In this document: positions 48,107 to 59,238 of the stretch, one piece after another
How positions within the stretch are numbered: the stretch's first letter is position 1
Layout: every line of letters begins with the position of its first letter
Source of the DNA: Chloroflexota bacterium
GTDB taxonomy: Bacteria; Chloroflexota; Anaerolineae; SpSt-313
DNA length: 64,000 bases
Reading direction: 5' to 3'
Assembly (NCBI GenBank): GCA_029553955.1
Contig: JAKPJZ010000075.1
Coordinates: 1-64,000 of the forward strand
Notes under the pieces: model-generated
Databases searched by the model: none
Told to the model about the DNA's origin: nothing
What the model saw: only the letters and a program-made list of their open reading frames with translations
Position numbers and translations under genes: made by a program

Positions 48107-48448
48107 TACCCTCCTCAGTACTCTCTCAGTTAAGCAGCAGAGGCGGCTCCCACGCCGCCGGACCGACGGACGCGAGCATGCCCCCCGCAGGCGGTTTTGT
48201 CTGGCGCTCTCGTCTACACGCTCCAGCGGGCGCCCAGGCTCGATCCGGGCATCTCGCTACGCCACCTCCCGGACCCTCCCTTGGGTGGGGTTTTGGCGGG
48301 TCTTCTGGGGCTGTTGGCTGCCCCGCCCGCGGGCGGGGCAGCCAACAGCCCCAGAAGACCCGCCAAAACCCCCTTATGGCCCAACACCGGGTTGCCGCGG
48401 AGCCCGGCGCCCGGTCGCCGGCCCAGCCTGTCGGGCCACGGCAGGCCG
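48107..48448. other. 342-bp gap dominated by a P1 palindrome element
   Basis: An 86-bp palindrome sits in the middle, with imperfectly complementary flanks (CGGGCATCTCGCT... left; ...GGTCGCCGGCCCAG right). No gene is seen. Confidence 0.65.
48287..48372. repeat. 86-bp perfect palindrome, family P1
   Basis: 43-nt perfect arms; base GGGGTTTTGGCGGG, tip TTGGCTGCCCC-GCCCGCGGGC. It lies 76 bp past the stop of the mutase gene at 48449. Confidence 0.9.
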
Positions 48449-50128
<1,680 letters not shown>

Positions 50129-50452
50129 GCCCACCTCCTGGGGTGAATCATCCAAGCGGTTTCCCCGATGATCTCGAACGATGACTCGTGTCCTCGACGT
50201 CCTGGCGACGGCCCGACATCTCGCGCCGCCGCCACCCCTTGGGCGCGAACAAGCCTGCGCAGGCACAGCCTCTCGTGCGCTCGGCTTTGGGCCAGGAGGG
50301 GGTTTTGGCGGGTTGGCCTGCGCTGTTGGCCGCCCGCGGGCGGCCAACAGCGCAGGCCAACCCGCCAAAACCCCACAACACGGGTTCCGAATCGGGCACA
50401 GGCGAGGCGTGAAACCCGATCGCCGACCGGGCCGGCGCCCTCAACCAGGCCG
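50129..50452. other. 324-bp gap with a P1 palindrome element
   Basis: Contains a 76-bp perfect palindrome; the flanks share sequence with MITE-like A1 (CCACCCCTTGGGCGCG; GTGAAACCCGATCG). No gene. Confidence 0.65.
50299..50374. repeat. 76-bp perfect palindrome, family P1
   Basis: 38-nt perfect arms; base GGGGTTTTGGCGGG identical to the 48287 copy, middle of the arms different, tip TTGGCCGCCCGCGGGC. 78 bp past the mce stop. Confidence 0.92.
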
Positions 50453-50860
50453 CTACTCTGCCGGCAGCGCCTCCGACAGTTCGATCAGCACGCCGCTGGC
50501 GCTGGCAGGGTGCAGGAAGGCGACGCGGTGGCCGCCGGCGCCGATGCGGGGCTCGCGGTCGATGAGCCTGACGCCGTGCGCGCGCAGTTGCTCGAGCGCC
50601 GCGGCAATGTCGGCGACCTGGATGCAGATGTGCTGGATGCCCTCGCCGCGCTTCTCGATGAAGCGGCCGATAGGGCCGTCGGGCGAGGTCGATTCAAGCA
50701 GCTCGATACGGCTCTCGCCGATGGGAAGCATAGCCACGCGCACCTGCTGGGCCGGCACTTCTTCGATCTCGACCTCGAGGCCGAGGGCGTCGCGGTAGAA
50801 GCGCAGTGCCTCGTCGAGGTTGCGTACGGCGATGCCGATGTGATCGATCTTGTTGAGCAT
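50453..50860 (-). CDS. mce: methylmalonyl-CoA epimerase
   Basis: VOC-fold enzyme interconverting (2R)- and (2S)-methylmalonyl-CoA; 135 residues. Seen: IDHIGIAVRNLDEALRFYRDALGL, the metal Glu in IELLES, GIQHICIQVADI and the late GVLIELSE. It starts 13 bp after the methylmalonyl-type mutase gene, so those two form the propionate module. Confidence 0.94.
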   Translation of the reverse strand: MLNKIDHIGIAVRNLDEALRFYRDALGLEVEIEEVPAQQVRVAMLPIGESRIELLESTSPDGPIGRFIEKRGEGIQHICIQVADIAAALEQLRAHGVRLIDREPRIGAGGHRVAFLHPASASGVLIELSEALPAE

Positions 50861-50872
50861 GGAGGGTCCTTT

Positions 50873-52537
50873 CTACAGCACGTTCGCCGACGGCCGGTAT
50901 TCGCCAAAGACGCCGCGCAGCACGTCGCAGATCTCGCCGAGCGTGGCGTAGGTCTGCACCGCCTGCAGGATGGGCGGCATGAGGCTGCCCGAGCCGCGCG
51001 CGGCCCGCTCGAGCGCCGTGAGCGCCGTGGCGACGGCGCCGGCATCGCGTCCGGCCTTGAACGCCTGCAGCCGCGCGATCTGTGCGCGCTGCGCCTCCGG
51101 GTCCACGCGCAGCAACTGCGGCCGCGCGCTCTCCTCGACGGCAAACTCGTTGACGCCGACGACGATGCGCTCCTTCTTCTCGACCTCGCGCTGGTACTGG
51201 TAGGCGCTGTTCTGGATCTCCTGGCCGACAAAGCCGGCCTCGATGGCCTTGAGCGCGCCGCCCATGCGGTCGATCTGCTCGAGGTACGACACGGCCTGGG
51301 CCTCGATCTCGTCAGTCAGCGCCTCGATGCAATAGCTGCCGCCGAGCGGGTCGATGGTATCGGCCACGCCCGACTCGTAGCCGATGATCTGCTGCGTGCG
51401 TAAGGCAATACGCACCGACTCTTCTGTCGGCAGCGAGAGGGCCTCGTCGCGCGAGTTGGTGTGCAGGCTCTGTGTGCCGCCGAGCACGGCAGCGAGCGCC
51501 TGCAGAGCGACGCGTACGATATTGTTCTCGGGCTGCTGGGCGGTGAGCGTGCAGCCCGCTGTCTGCGTGTGGAAGCGCAGCATCCACGAGCGCGGATCGC
51601 GCGCCTGGAAGCGCTCGCGCATGAGGCGCGCCCAGATGCGCCGCGCGGCGCGGAACTTGGCCACTTCTTCGAGCAGGTTGTTGTGGGCGTTAAAGAAGAA
51701 GGAGAGCTGCCCGGCAAAGCTATCCACGTCGAGTCCGGCGGCGATGGCCGCTTCGACGTAGGCCACCGCGTTGGCCAGGGTAAAGGCGATCTCTTGCACC
51801 GCCGTCGAACCGGCCTCGCGGATGTGGTAGCCCGAGATGGAGATGACGTTCCAGGCCGGCAGCGCCTCTTTGCAGTAGCGGAAGGTGTCGGTGATCAGAC
51901 GCATCGATGGGCCTGGCGGAAAGATGTAGGTGCCGCGGGCGACGTACTCTTTCAGAATATCGTTCTGGATCGTGCCGCGCAGGCCCCTGGGCGCCAAGCC
52001 CTGTTTGAGGGCCACGGCCACGTACATGGCCAGGAGCACCGCCGCTGGGGCGTTGATGGTCATCGAGGTCGAGACCTTGTCGAGCGGGATGCCCTCGAAG
52101 AGACGCTCCATGTCGGCCAGGGAGTCGATGGCCACGCCCACCTTGCCCACTTCGCCCTCGGCGAGGGCATGGTCCGAGTCGTAGCCGATCTGGGTGGGCA
52201 GGTCAAAGGCCACCGAGAGGCCGGTCTGCCCCTGTTGCAGGAGGTAGCGGTAGCGGCGGTTCGACTCCTCGGCGGTGGCATAGCCGGCGTACTGGCGCAT
52301 GGTCCACAGCCGCCCGCGGTACATGGTGGGCTGGATGCCGCGCGTGAACGGATACTCCCCCGGAAAGCCCAGCGCCTCGTCGTAGGGCGAGGGGGCCTCT
52401 TGTGGGGTGTAGAGGCGCTCCAGGGGGATGTGCGAGGGCGTGTCGAACGTGCCCCGCCGCTCGGGGTAGCGCGAGACGACCGGCTTGACGGTCTGCTCTT
52501 CCCAACGACGCCGTTGCTCTTTCAGTTCACTCATCAT
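50873..52537 (-). CDS. methylmalonyl-CoA mutase large subunit
   Basis: 554 residues, paralogue of the gene at 48449. It carries the methylmalonyl-CoA mutase specificity pair: Tyr83 (in RQYAGYAT; Tyr89 in P. shermanii numbering) and Arg201 (in [10 protein letters not shown]; Arg207). It therefore should interconvert methylmalonyl- and succinyl-CoA, using the separate B12 subunit at 47681. ATG 52537 or the adjacent ATG 52534 could start it; AAGGA lies upstream. Its neighbours are mce and the Na+ pump beta subunit. Confidence 0.93.
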   Translation of the reverse strand: MMSELKEQRRRWEEQTVKPVVSRYPERRGTFDTPSHIPLERLYTPQEAPSPYDEALGFPGEYPFTRGIQPTMYRGRLWTMRQYAGYATAEESNRRYRYLLQQGQTGLSVAFDLPTQIGYDSDHALAEGEVGKVGVAIDSLADMERLFEGIPLDKVSTSMTINAPAAVLLAMYVAVALKQGLAPRGLRGTIQNDILKEYVARGTYIFPPGPSMRLITDTFRYCKEALPAWNVISISGYHIREAGSTAVQEIAFTLANAVAYVEAAIAAGLDVDSFAGQLSFFFNAHNNLLEEVAKFRAARRIWARLMRERFQARDPRSWMLRFHTQTAGCTLTAQQPENNIVRVALQALAAVLGGTQSLHTNSRDEALSLPTEESVRIALRTQQIIGYESGVADTIDPLGGSYCIEALTDEIEAQAVSYLEQIDRMGGALKAIEAGFVGQEIQNSAYQYQREVEKKERIVVGVNEFAVEESARPQLLRVDPEAQRAQIARLQAFKAGRDAGAVATALTALERAARGSGSLMPPILQAVQTYATLGEICDVLRGVFGEYRPSANVL

Positions 52538-52592
52538 TCTGTCCTTCGTCGCCAGGTTCCCGGCCCAGTGGCACCTCGCCCCACCCCAGGGC

Positions 52593-52662
52593 GGGGGTTT
52601 GGTGGTTCTGCCTGCCTGGCCCGCCCGCGGGCGGGCCAGGCAGGCAGAACCACCAAACCCCC
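52593..52662. repeat. 70-bp perfect palindrome, family P1
   Basis: 35-nt perfect arms; base GGGGGTTTGGTGG, tip TGGCCCGCCCGCGGGC. 85 bp past the oadB stop, in the 210-bp gap before mcmA's downstream neighbour. Confidence 0.9.
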
Positions 52663-52747
52663 TTTTGGGGCGTCTGAACCGGGGTGGCGCGAAGCGTAGG
52701 GCCGGTCACCGGCCGTGTAGGGGCGGGTTGGCCCCGCCCTGCATCCT

Positions 52748-53866
52748 CTAGAGCGCGAGTAGCGCGAGTATCGCTCCGCCGGCCATGACCGAGGCCAGTT
52801 GGCCGGCCGTGTTGGAGCCCATGGCATGCATCAGCAAAAAGTTCGAGATATCTTCATCCTGGCCCACGCGCTGCACGACGCGCGCCGACATGGGGAAGGC
52901 CGAGATGCCCGAGGCGCCGACCAGGGGGTTGATGCGCCGCCCCGAGAGGACGCACATCACCTTGCCCAGGAGCACCCCTGCCGCTGTATCGAGGGCAAAG
53001 GCGATCAGCCCGGCGCTGATGATGAACAGCGTGCGCAACTGCAAAAAGTCGCTGCCGAGCATTGTCGAGCCGATGGCGATGCCCAGGAAGATGGTCACGG
53101 CGTTGGCGATCTCGTTCTGTGAGGCTTGCGTGAGGCGCGGCACCACGCCGCTCTCGCGCATCAGGTTGCCGAACATCAGCATGCCGATGAGCGGAGTCGC
53201 CTTGGGGGCTATGAGTCCTGATACCAGCGTGGTGATGATGGGGAAGAGGACGCGCACCAGGCGCGGCACCGGCTTGGTGATGTAGGGCATTCTGATGCGC
53301 CGTTCTTCCTTGGTGGTCAGCAGGCGCATTACCGGCGGCTGGATGATGGGCACGAGCGACATGTACGAGTAGGCGGCTACCGCCACCGGGCCAAGGAGTT
53401 TGGGCGCCAGGGCGGCGGCCACGTAGATGGAGGTGGGGCCGTCGGCCGAGCCGATCATGCCGATTGTGGCCGCTTCGCGGATGTTAAAGCCCAGCAGGGT
53501 GCAGATCAGCATGGTGCCAAAGATGCCGAACTGCGCCGCTGCCCCAAGCAACACCATGATGGGGTTCTGGAAGAGCGGCCCAAAGTCGGTCATGGCGCCG
53601 ATGCCGATAAAGACCAGGCAGGGGAAGAGCTCGTTCTTGACGCCGGCGTCGTAAAAGATCTTGAGCAGGCCGCCTTCATCCAACATGCCTGTCACAGGGA
53701 TATTGGCAAGCAGGCATCCTACCCCGATGGGGAGGAGCAGGAGAGGCTCACAGTCCTTGGCGATCGCCAGGTAAATGAGGATGCCGCCCACGGCGAGCAT
53801 GACCGCGTTCTGCCAGGTGAACGCCTGAAAACCTTCGAGCAAACGGGCCAATTCTACGCTTGACAT
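52748..53866 (-). CDS. oadB: sodium-pumping decarboxylase, beta subunit
   Basis: Integral-membrane carboxybiotin decarboxylase that exports Na+ (OadB/MmdB/GcdB family); 372 residues, about ten membrane segments. Seen: the GIGAMTDFGPLFQNP loop (about 106-120), MIGSADGPTSIYVA (near 136-149), which carries the essential Asp, and the VGASGISAFPMSARVVQ region near residue 320. It follows the biotin carrier gene by 13 bp. Part of the five-gene oadB / biotin carrier / oadG / 5S / 12S set. Confidence 0.94.
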   Translation of the reverse strand: MSSVELARLLEGFQAFTWQNAVMLAVGGILIYLAIAKDCEPLLLLPIGVGCLLANIPVTGMLDEGGLLKIFYDAGVKNELFPCLVFIGIGAMTDFGPLFQNPIMVLLGAAAQFGIFGTMLICTLLGFNIREAATIGMIGSADGPTSIYVAAALAPKLLGPVAVAAYSYMSLVPIIQPPVMRLLTTKEERRIRMPYITKPVPRLVRVLFPIITTLVSGLIAPKATPLIGMLMFGNLMRESGVVPRLTQASQNEIANAVTIFLGIAIGSTMLGSDFLQLRTLFIISAGLIAFALDTAAGVLLGKVMCVLSGRRINPLVGASGISAFPMSARVVQRVGQDEDISNFLLMHAMGSNTAGQLASVMAGGAILALLAL

Positions 53867-53879
53867 GAGTATCTCCGGG

Positions 53880-54320
53880 CTATTCGATCACGAACAGGAG
53901 GTCGCCATAGACGACATTGGCGCCCACTTCGGCTCGCACCTCGCGCACAGTGCCGGCGACGGTCGCGGCGATGTTCATCTCCATCTTCATGGCTTCCAGG
54001 GTGCACAGGGTGTCTTTCGCCTGCACCTGGTCGCCCGCGCTCACGGCTACTGAGAGGATCTTGCCGGGCATGGGCGCCGTCACCTGCTGGCCGCCCGAGG
54101 GCGCCGTGGCCATGGCTGGGGGATGGGCTGCCGGCTGAGGCTTGGGCTTGGCCGGGGCGGGGGCGGCACTCTCCTGCGGTGCGCCGGGTTGCGCGAGTTG
54201 CACAGTGTAGGGGCGGCCGTTGACGCGCACTTCAACCGGGCCGCCGTCGAGCTTGTCGAGGCTGTCGATCTCCACGCGATAGATGGTGCCGTTGACGGTC
54301 ACTTCGGTGTGTTCTGCCAT
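53880..54320 (-). CDS. biotin carboxyl carrier protein
   Basis: 146 residues: an N-terminal beta-rich part, a Pro/Ala hinge (about 48-75) and a biotinyl domain with the biotin-attachment motif LEAMKMEM (about 109-116). It carries CO2 between the 12S/5S carboxyltransferases and the membrane pump. ATG 54320 is favoured over an ATG five codons upstream, which would sit on its own ribosome site (AAAGGATGG). Confidence 0.93.
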   Translation of the reverse strand: MAEHTEVTVNGTIYRVEIDSLDKLDGGPVEVRVNGRPYTVQLAQPGAPQESAAPAPAKPKPQPAAHPPAMATAPSGGQQVTAPMPGKILSVAVSAGDQVQAKDTLCTLEAMKMEMNIAATVAGTVREVRAEVGANVVYGDLLFVIE

Positions 54321-54401
54321 TGTTGAACTATCCATCCTTTGACAAGAGAGTGCCCCAGGACCTGAGCGGCTGAAGCCGCCACAACAAAGGGGCTCCTCTT
54401 C

Positions 54402-54468
54402 GTAGTAAGGGCTTGAGGCCTTTGTGCCCTCTACGCGGATCTGCGGCAAAGGGCAAAGCCCTCACTAC
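54402..54468. repeat. hairpin between oadG and the biotin carrier gene
   Basis: GTAGTAAGGGCTT...TTTGTGCCC pairs imperfectly with GGGCAAAGCCCTCACTAC. It may segment the mRNA. Confidence 0.5.
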
Positions 54469-54475
54469 AAAGGGT

Positions 54476-54823
54476 TCACGACAAGCGGCCCGAGGCGCGC
54501 CAGGCGGGCGAGCCCGGGGCAAAGGTCACAACGCTGGTCTGCGGCGGCCGGTTGCCTGCCCGCCGCGCTTGCCACGCGGCCAAGGCCACCGCGATGGCGG
54601 CCACGATTTCAGGCGAGACCTCAGCGTTGCCGGCAGGCTCGGCCGGGTCGGGGTCGAGCACAAAGGGCGCGGCGCCCGCCGAGGCCGGCGCGACGGCCGG
54701 TTGGGGCCGCGTACGCAGGAGCCACATGAGCCCCATGATGATGAACATGAGGAGGCCCAGCGAGACAAACACCAACCCCATGCCCACGACGGTAACGCTG
54801 ATTCCTTGCATGAACTCGCTCAT
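54476..54823 (-). CDS. oadG: decarboxylase gamma subunit (OadG-like)
   Basis: 115-residue single-span membrane protein: hydrophobic N-terminal segment (about 7-35, ISVTVVGMGLVFVSLGLLMF), then an Ala/Pro linker and a helix EIVAAIAVALAAWQARRAG typical of OadG/MmdD. It assembles the membrane complex. It begins 1 bp after the stop of the 5S gene. Confidence 0.8.
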   Translation of the reverse strand: MSEFMQGISVTVVGMGLVFVSLGLLMFIIMGLMWLLRTRPQPAVAPASAGAAPFVLDPDPAEPAGNAEVSPEIVAAIAVALAAWQARRAGNRPPQTSVVTFAPGSPAWRASGRLS

Positions 54824-54824
54824 A

Positions 54825-56276
54825 CTAGCGTCCCCTCTCCATGCGCGCCGCCAGCTTCCACAACGATACAGGCGGCTGGGGGGCGGCGGCCGCTCCGGCC
54901 ACCACAGCCGCCGCGGGCGCTGCCGGCGCCTCGGCCTCAAAGCCCCGCGCCCGCCGCTCGAAGAACTCGTGCGCCACCTGCGGGAAGAGCGCGTAGGCGA
55001 TGATGTCTTCTTCCGACTGCGCCAGGTCGCCGATTTCGTCTCTGGCCTTTTCGTAACCCGGCTCGAGGAGGTCGGCAGGGCGCGCCTGAATGGGCCGCTC
55101 CTCGCCCAGCACCAACTTTTTCAGCTCCGGGCTGATCTCGCCGGGCGGGCGCCCATAGAGGCCGCGCACATAGTTCTTGACCTCTTGGGAGACGACCTGG
55201 TAGCGCCCGCCAGACAGGACGTTGAAGGTGGCCTGCGTGCCCACGATCTGGCTGGTGGGGGTAACGAGCGGCGGATAGCCCAGGTCGGCGCGCACTCGCG
55301 GCATCTCGGCCAGCACGTCGCTGTACCGGTCCTCGGCTCCCTGCTGACGGAGCTGCGAGACGAGGTTCGAAAGCATGCCGCCGGGGATTTGGTACATGAG
55401 GACGTTGACGTCGACACCCGGCAGGCCGCTCTCGTACTTGGCGTATTCGCCGCGCGCGCGGGCAAAGTAGGTCGCGATCTCGGAGAGCAGCTTCAGGTCC
55501 AGCCCGGTGTCGCGCTCGCCGCCCTGCAGGGTGTAGACCAGGGTTTCGGTGGGTGGCTGTGACGTGCCCAGGGCCACCGTCGAGATGGCGGTATCGACAA
55601 TGTCGGCGCCGGCCTCGATGGCCTTCAGGTAGGTCGCCGTGCCCATGCCACTGGTATAATGCGTGTGCACCTGGATGGGCAAGCCCACTTCGGCCTTGAG
55701 GCGCCGCACGAGCTCGTAGGCTGGGTAGGGGGCAAGCAGCCCCGCCATGTCTTTGATGCAGATGGAGTCGGCGCCCAGTGCGGCCAACTCTTTCGCCGTC
55801 TGCACAAAGGCATCGAGCGAGTGCACCGGGCTGATGGTGTAGCAGATGGCCGCCTGGACGTGGCCGCCCACGCGCTTGGTCACCTGCATGGCCCAGGCCA
55901 TGTTGCGCACGTCGTTCAGGGCGTCAAAGATACGAAAGATGTCGACGCCGTTCTTCTTGGCCAGCGTCACAAAGCGCTCGACGATGTCGTCGGGGTAGTG
56001 GCGGTAGCCTAGGATGTTCTGGCCGCGCAGCAACATCTGGATGGGCGTATTGGGCAGGGCACTGCGCAGTGCGCGCAGCCGTTCCCATGGGTCCTCGCCG
56101 AGGAAGCGCATGCACGAGTCGAACGTCGCGCCGCCCCAGGCCTCCAACGAGTGATAGCCCACGCAATCCAGCTTCTCGGCGATGGGCAGCATGTGCTCGG
56201 TGCGCATGCGCGTCGCCAGCAGCGATTGGTGGGCATCGCGGAGGCAAGTGTCGGTGATCTTGACAGCTTGAGACAT
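54825..56276 (-). CDS. carboxyltransferase 5S / oxaloacetate decarboxylase alpha-like subunit
   Basis: 483-residue pyruvate/oxaloacetate carboxyltransferase: DTCLRDAHQSLLATRMRT (metal-site Asp, about 9-26), the carbamylatable Lys in SICIKDMAG, metal His in HTHYTSG, and a PYC_OADA C-terminal half. The attached biotin domain of classic OadA is absent; only an Ala/Pro tail remains. In transcarboxylase terms it is the 5S subunit, and with oadB/oadG it could make an oxaloacetate decarboxylase pump. Confidence 0.92.
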   Translation of the reverse strand: MSQAVKITDTCLRDAHQSLLATRMRTEHMLPIAEKLDCVGYHSLEAWGGATFDSCMRFLGEDPWERLRALRSALPNTPIQMLLRGQNILGYRHYPDDIVERFVTLAKKNGVDIFRIFDALNDVRNMAWAMQVTKRVGGHVQAAICYTISPVHSLDAFVQTAKELAALGADSICIKDMAGLLAPYPAYELVRRLKAEVGLPIQVHTHYTSGMGTATYLKAIEAGADIVDTAISTVALGTSQPPTETLVYTLQGGERDTGLDLKLLSEIATYFARARGEYAKYESGLPGVDVNVLMYQIPGGMLSNLVSQLRQQGAEDRYSDVLAEMPRVRADLGYPPLVTPTSQIVGTQATFNVLSGGRYQVVSQEVKNYVRGLYGRPPGEISPELKKLVLGEERPIQARPADLLEPGYEKARDEIGDLAQSEEDIIAYALFPQVAHEFFERRARGFEAEAPAAPAAAVVAGAAAAPQPPVSLWKLAARMERGR

Positions 56277-56298
56277 TCCAGTTCCTCGTATCCGTGCT

Positions 56299-56400
56299 CA
56301 GGGAACTGGGGGAACTCACGGAACTGATGGAACTGAAAGGCGGGCGGGCCTGCAGCGGCCCCTCAGTCCCTTCAGTTCCTTCAGTTCCCTCAGTTCCCCC
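56299..56400. repeat. GGAACTGA word array as an inverted repeat
   Basis: Four to five degenerate GGGAACTGA units on the left face CAGTTCC units on the right around a GC-rich centre, filling the gap between the 12S and 5S genes. Confidence 0.75.
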
Positions 56401-56401
56401 G

Positions 56402-57949
56402 TCACAACGGCATATTCGCATGCTTCTTGTGCGGGTTGGTGTCGCGCTTGTTCTGCAGCATCTCCAGCGCGCTGATCAGCTTGGGCCGCGTCTCGCGGGG
56501 CTCGATGACGTCGTCGATGTAACCGCGAGCGGCTGCCACGTAGGGGCTGGCAAAGCGCTCGCGGTACTCGGCCACGAGCTTGGCGCGCTCGGTTTCGGGG
56601 TCGGCTGCGGCCTCGATCTGCTTGCGGAAGATGATGTTGACGGCACCTTCGGGCCCCATCACGGCGATCTCGGCATTGGGCCAGGCCAGGTTCACGTCGC
56701 CGCGCACGTGCTTCGAGTTCATCACACAGTAGGCGCCGCCGTACGACTTGCGCGTGATCACCGTCAGTTTGGGCACGGTGGCCTCGCAGTAGGCGAAGAG
56801 CAGTTGCGCCCCGTGGCGGATGATGCCGCCGTGCTCCTGCGCGATGCCGGGCATGAAGCCAGGTACGTCCTCGAAGGTGACGATGGGGATGTTGAAGCAG
56901 TCGCAGAAGCGGATAAAGCGCGCTCCCTTGACCGAAGCATTGATGTCGAGCACGCCAGCGAGCACGGCCGGCTGGTTGGCGACGATACCGATGACGCGGC
57001 CGTTGAGCCGGGCAAAGCCTACGATGATGTTCTGGGCATAGTGCCGGTGCACCTCAAAGAACACGCCGCCATCCACGACGTGTTGGATGACGTGGTGCAT
57101 GTCGTAGGGCTTGTTGGGCTCGTCGGGCGCGATGGTGTCGAGCTCGGCGTCCATGCGGCCCGGCGCATCCTTGGGCGCCTCGTAGGGTGGGTCCTCCATG
57201 TTGTTCTGCGGTAGGTAGCTGAGCAGCGTGCGGATGCCGGCCAGGCAGGTCTCCTCATCGGGCTCGGCAAAGTGCGCCACGCCGCTGGTGGTGGCGTGGA
57301 CCATGGCGCCGCCGAGCTGCTCGAAGGAGACGTCCTCGTGGATCACCGCCCGCACGACCTCGGGCCCGGTGATGAACATGTGGCTGCCGCCCTCGACCAT
57401 GAAGATAAAGTCGGTGAGGGCTGGCGAGTACACCGCGCCGCCGGCGCAGGGGCCCATGATAGCTGAGATTTGGGGCACGACGCCCGAGGCCAGTGTGTTG
57501 CGCAAAAAGATGTCGGCATAGCCGCCCAGGGCCAGCACGCCCTCCTGGATGCGCGCGCCGCCCGAATCGTTCAAGCCGATGAGCGGGGCGCCGTTCCTGA
57601 GCGCCAGGTCCTGCAATTTGCAGATCTTGGCCGCATGGGCCTCGCCCAGCGAGCCGCCGGTGACGGTAAAGTCCTGGGCATAGACGTACACCAGGCGGCC
57701 GTGGATGGCGCCGTAGCCGGTTACCACGCCGTCGCCCAACGGGTGGCTCTTCTCGATGCCAAAGCCGGTAGCCCTGTGGGTGACCAGGGCGTCGATCTCC
57801 TGGAACGAGTTGGGATCCAGGAGCCTGGCCAGGCGCTCGCGGGCGGTCATCTTGCTCGCTCGGTGCTGGCGGGCGATGCGCTCCGGGCCACCGCCGGCCG
57901 CCGCCTCCTCCTTCATGCGGCGCAGTTGAGAGATCTTGTCGCTTGCCAT
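56402..57949 (-). CDS. mmdA: methylmalonyl-CoA decarboxylase/carboxyltransferase 12S subunit
   Basis: 515-residue acyl-CoA carboxyltransferase (MmdA/PccB family): [42 protein letters not shown] oxyanion region (about 109-121), [17 protein letters not shown], and C-terminal [17 protein letters not shown]. It moves CO2 between methylmalonyl-CoA/propionyl-CoA and biotin. No biotin carboxylase is nearby, so decarboxylation or transcarboxylation is more likely than ATP-driven propionyl-CoA carboxylation. Confidence 0.93.
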   Translation of the reverse strand: MASDKISQLRRMKEEAAAGGGPERIARQHRASKMTARERLARLLDPNSFQEIDALVTHRATGFGIEKSHPLGDGVVTGYGAIHGRLVYVYAQDFTVTGGSLGEAHAAKICKLQDLALRNGAPLIGLNDSGGARIQEGVLALGGYADIFLRNTLASGVVPQISAIMGPCAGGAVYSPALTDFIFMVEGGSHMFITGPEVVRAVIHEDVSFEQLGGAMVHATTSGVAHFAEPDEETCLAGIRTLLSYLPQNNMEDPPYEAPKDAPGRMDAELDTIAPDEPNKPYDMHHVIQHVVDGGVFFEVHRHYAQNIIVGFARLNGRVIGIVANQPAVLAGVLDINASVKGARFIRFCDCFNIPIVTFEDVPGFMPGIAQEHGGIIRHGAQLLFAYCEATVPKLTVITRKSYGGAYCVMNSKHVRGDVNLAWPNAEIAVMGPEGAVNIIFRKQIEAAADPETERAKLVAEYRERFASPYVAAARGYIDDVIEPRETRPKLISALEMLQNKRDTNPHKKHANMPL

Positions 57950-57986
57950 GAGCCTCCTCAAGTCGGTATAGATTCCCACACGTGGA

Positions 57987-58487
57987 TTATCCTGGCTTGC
58001 CGCCGTCCCCAGCCTCAGGGGCTGTGTCGCTCTGGGCCTCCGGTACCCAGGGGTCCAGCACGACACCGGCCTCGGCGAGGAAGCTGCGCGCCAGCTCGTC
58101 GGGATAGGTGTGGGCACAGACGACGCGTTCGATGCCTGCGTTGATGATCATCTTGGCGCAGGTGATGCATGGTTGGTGTGTAACATAGATCGTGCCGCCG
58201 GCGACCGACACGCCGTGGAGCGCGGCCTGGATGATGGCGTTCTGCTCGGCGTGCAGGCCGCGGCAGATTTCCTGGCGCTGGCCCGAAGGAATGCCCAGCT
58301 CGGCGCGCAGGCAGCCGGTCTCGTCGCAGTGGGGCATGCCGCGCGGCGCGCCATTGTAGCCCGTGGCGAGCATGCGCTTGCCGAGCACGATCACGGCGCC
58401 TACCTGTCGCCGCAGGCAGGTGGACCGCGTCGCCACGCGCTGCGTGATGTCCATGAAATAGTCGTCCCACGAGGGGCGAGGTACCAT
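57987..58487 (-). CDS. deoxycytidylate deaminase
   Basis: 166-residue zinc cytidine/deoxycytidylate deaminase: [14 protein letters not shown] (about 42-55), catalytic HAEQNAI, and [14 protein letters not shown] with the zinc Cys pair. Start overlaps the thyX stop by one base. It supplies dUMP from dCMP to ThyX, a sensible metabolic pair placed within a catabolic gene cluster. Confidence 0.9.
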   Translation of the reverse strand: MVPRPSWDDYFMDITQRVATRSTCLRRQVGAVIVLGKRMLATGYNGAPRGMPHCDETGCLRAELGIPSGQRQEICRGLHAEQNAIIQAALHGVSVAGGTIYVTHQPCITCAKMIINAGIERVVCAHTYPDELARSFLAEAGVVLDPWVPEAQSDTAPEAGDGGKPG

Positions 58488-59116
58488 CACGTGTCCTCCA
58501 GGCCCAGGGGGCGCAGCATGCCCTGGGCGAAGGCGTTGGCCGTGACCGGCATCACCTCGCGCCAGATGCTGAGCGCCGCCAGTGCGTATTGGCGATGCTC
58601 CCACTGCGCCGCCTTGTCGAGCCGCTTGGTCAGCCAGTTCATCAGCGACCAGGCGTTGATTGTCCAAATGAACTCGGTGTAGATCGCCGTGCCGAGGACG
58701 CCACGGGCTTGCTCCTTGCGCCAGCCGGCGGCCACCAGGCGTTCGTAGAGGTCGAAGGAGGCCTCCATGTGGGCGCGGTAGGCAGCCACCTCCGACACGC
58801 CGGCCGGCACGTAATAACAGCGGTCGGCAATGCAATACCGCAGGCTGAGCTCGTTGAACGAGCCTACCCGGTGCCGCATCCACTGCCGTGCCACAAAGAT
58901 GGGGCATTTGATGTGCCAGCGAAAGACGGCGTGCTCGAATACTGTGTTGTGCTTCGGCTCGCTCTGCAAGAGCTTGCGGATGAGCCGCTCGTCGGCGCCG
59001 GGCGTCTTGGCTGCCGACTGGTAGCAGATGCGCGCGGCCCGGATAACGGCCTCATCGCCGCCCATCCATTCTTCGAGTTCGATGTAGCCTTGGTCGAGGA
59101 CGGGCCGACGGTTCAC
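58487..59116 (-). CDS. thyX: flavin-dependent thymidylate synthase
   Basis: Makes dTMP from dUMP with FAD and methylenetetrahydrofolate; 209 residues. The ThyX motif [14 protein letters not shown] matches RHRxxSxNExSxRY. GTG 59116 is chosen because AAAGGAG lies 5-6 nt before it; another GTG five codons upstream would bury that site. Upstream are two GACCTGTCAGGT repeats. Confidence 0.94.
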   Translation of the reverse strand: MNRRPVLDQGYIELEEWMGGDEAVIRAARICYQSAAKTPGADERLIRKLLQSEPKHNTVFEHAVFRWHIKCPIFVARQWMRHRVGSFNELSLRYCIADRCYYVPAGVSEVAAYRAHMEASFDLYERLVAAGWRKEQARGVLGTAIYTEFIWTINAWSLMNWLTKRLDKAAQWEHRQYALAALSIWREVMPVTANAFAQGMLRPLGLEDT

Positions 59117-59136
59117 AGGCACTCCTTTCACAATAT

Positions 59137-59174
59137 CGAGACCTGACAGGTCTCCGGAGACCTGTCAGGTCTCG
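59137..59174. repeat. GACCTGTCAGGT palindrome upstream of thyX
   Basis: A 38-nt near-perfect palindrome, CGAGACCTGACAGG with its complement around a CCGG centre, in the thyX leader. Confidence 0.8.
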
Positions 59175-59196
59175 TCGGGTCTCCACGGATGGCTCT

Positions 59197-59231
59197 AGGC
59201 CTGTCAGGTCTTCGGAGACCTGTCAGGCCTG
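59197..59231. repeat. GACCTGTCAGGT repeat after the acyl-CoA dehydrogenase gene
   Basis: AGGCCTGTCAGGTCT and AGACCTGTCAGGCCT around TCGG, one mismatch. It lies 7 bp past the dehydrogenase stop and may serve as its 3' hairpin. Confidence 0.75.
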
Positions 59232-59238
59232 GGCGGCC

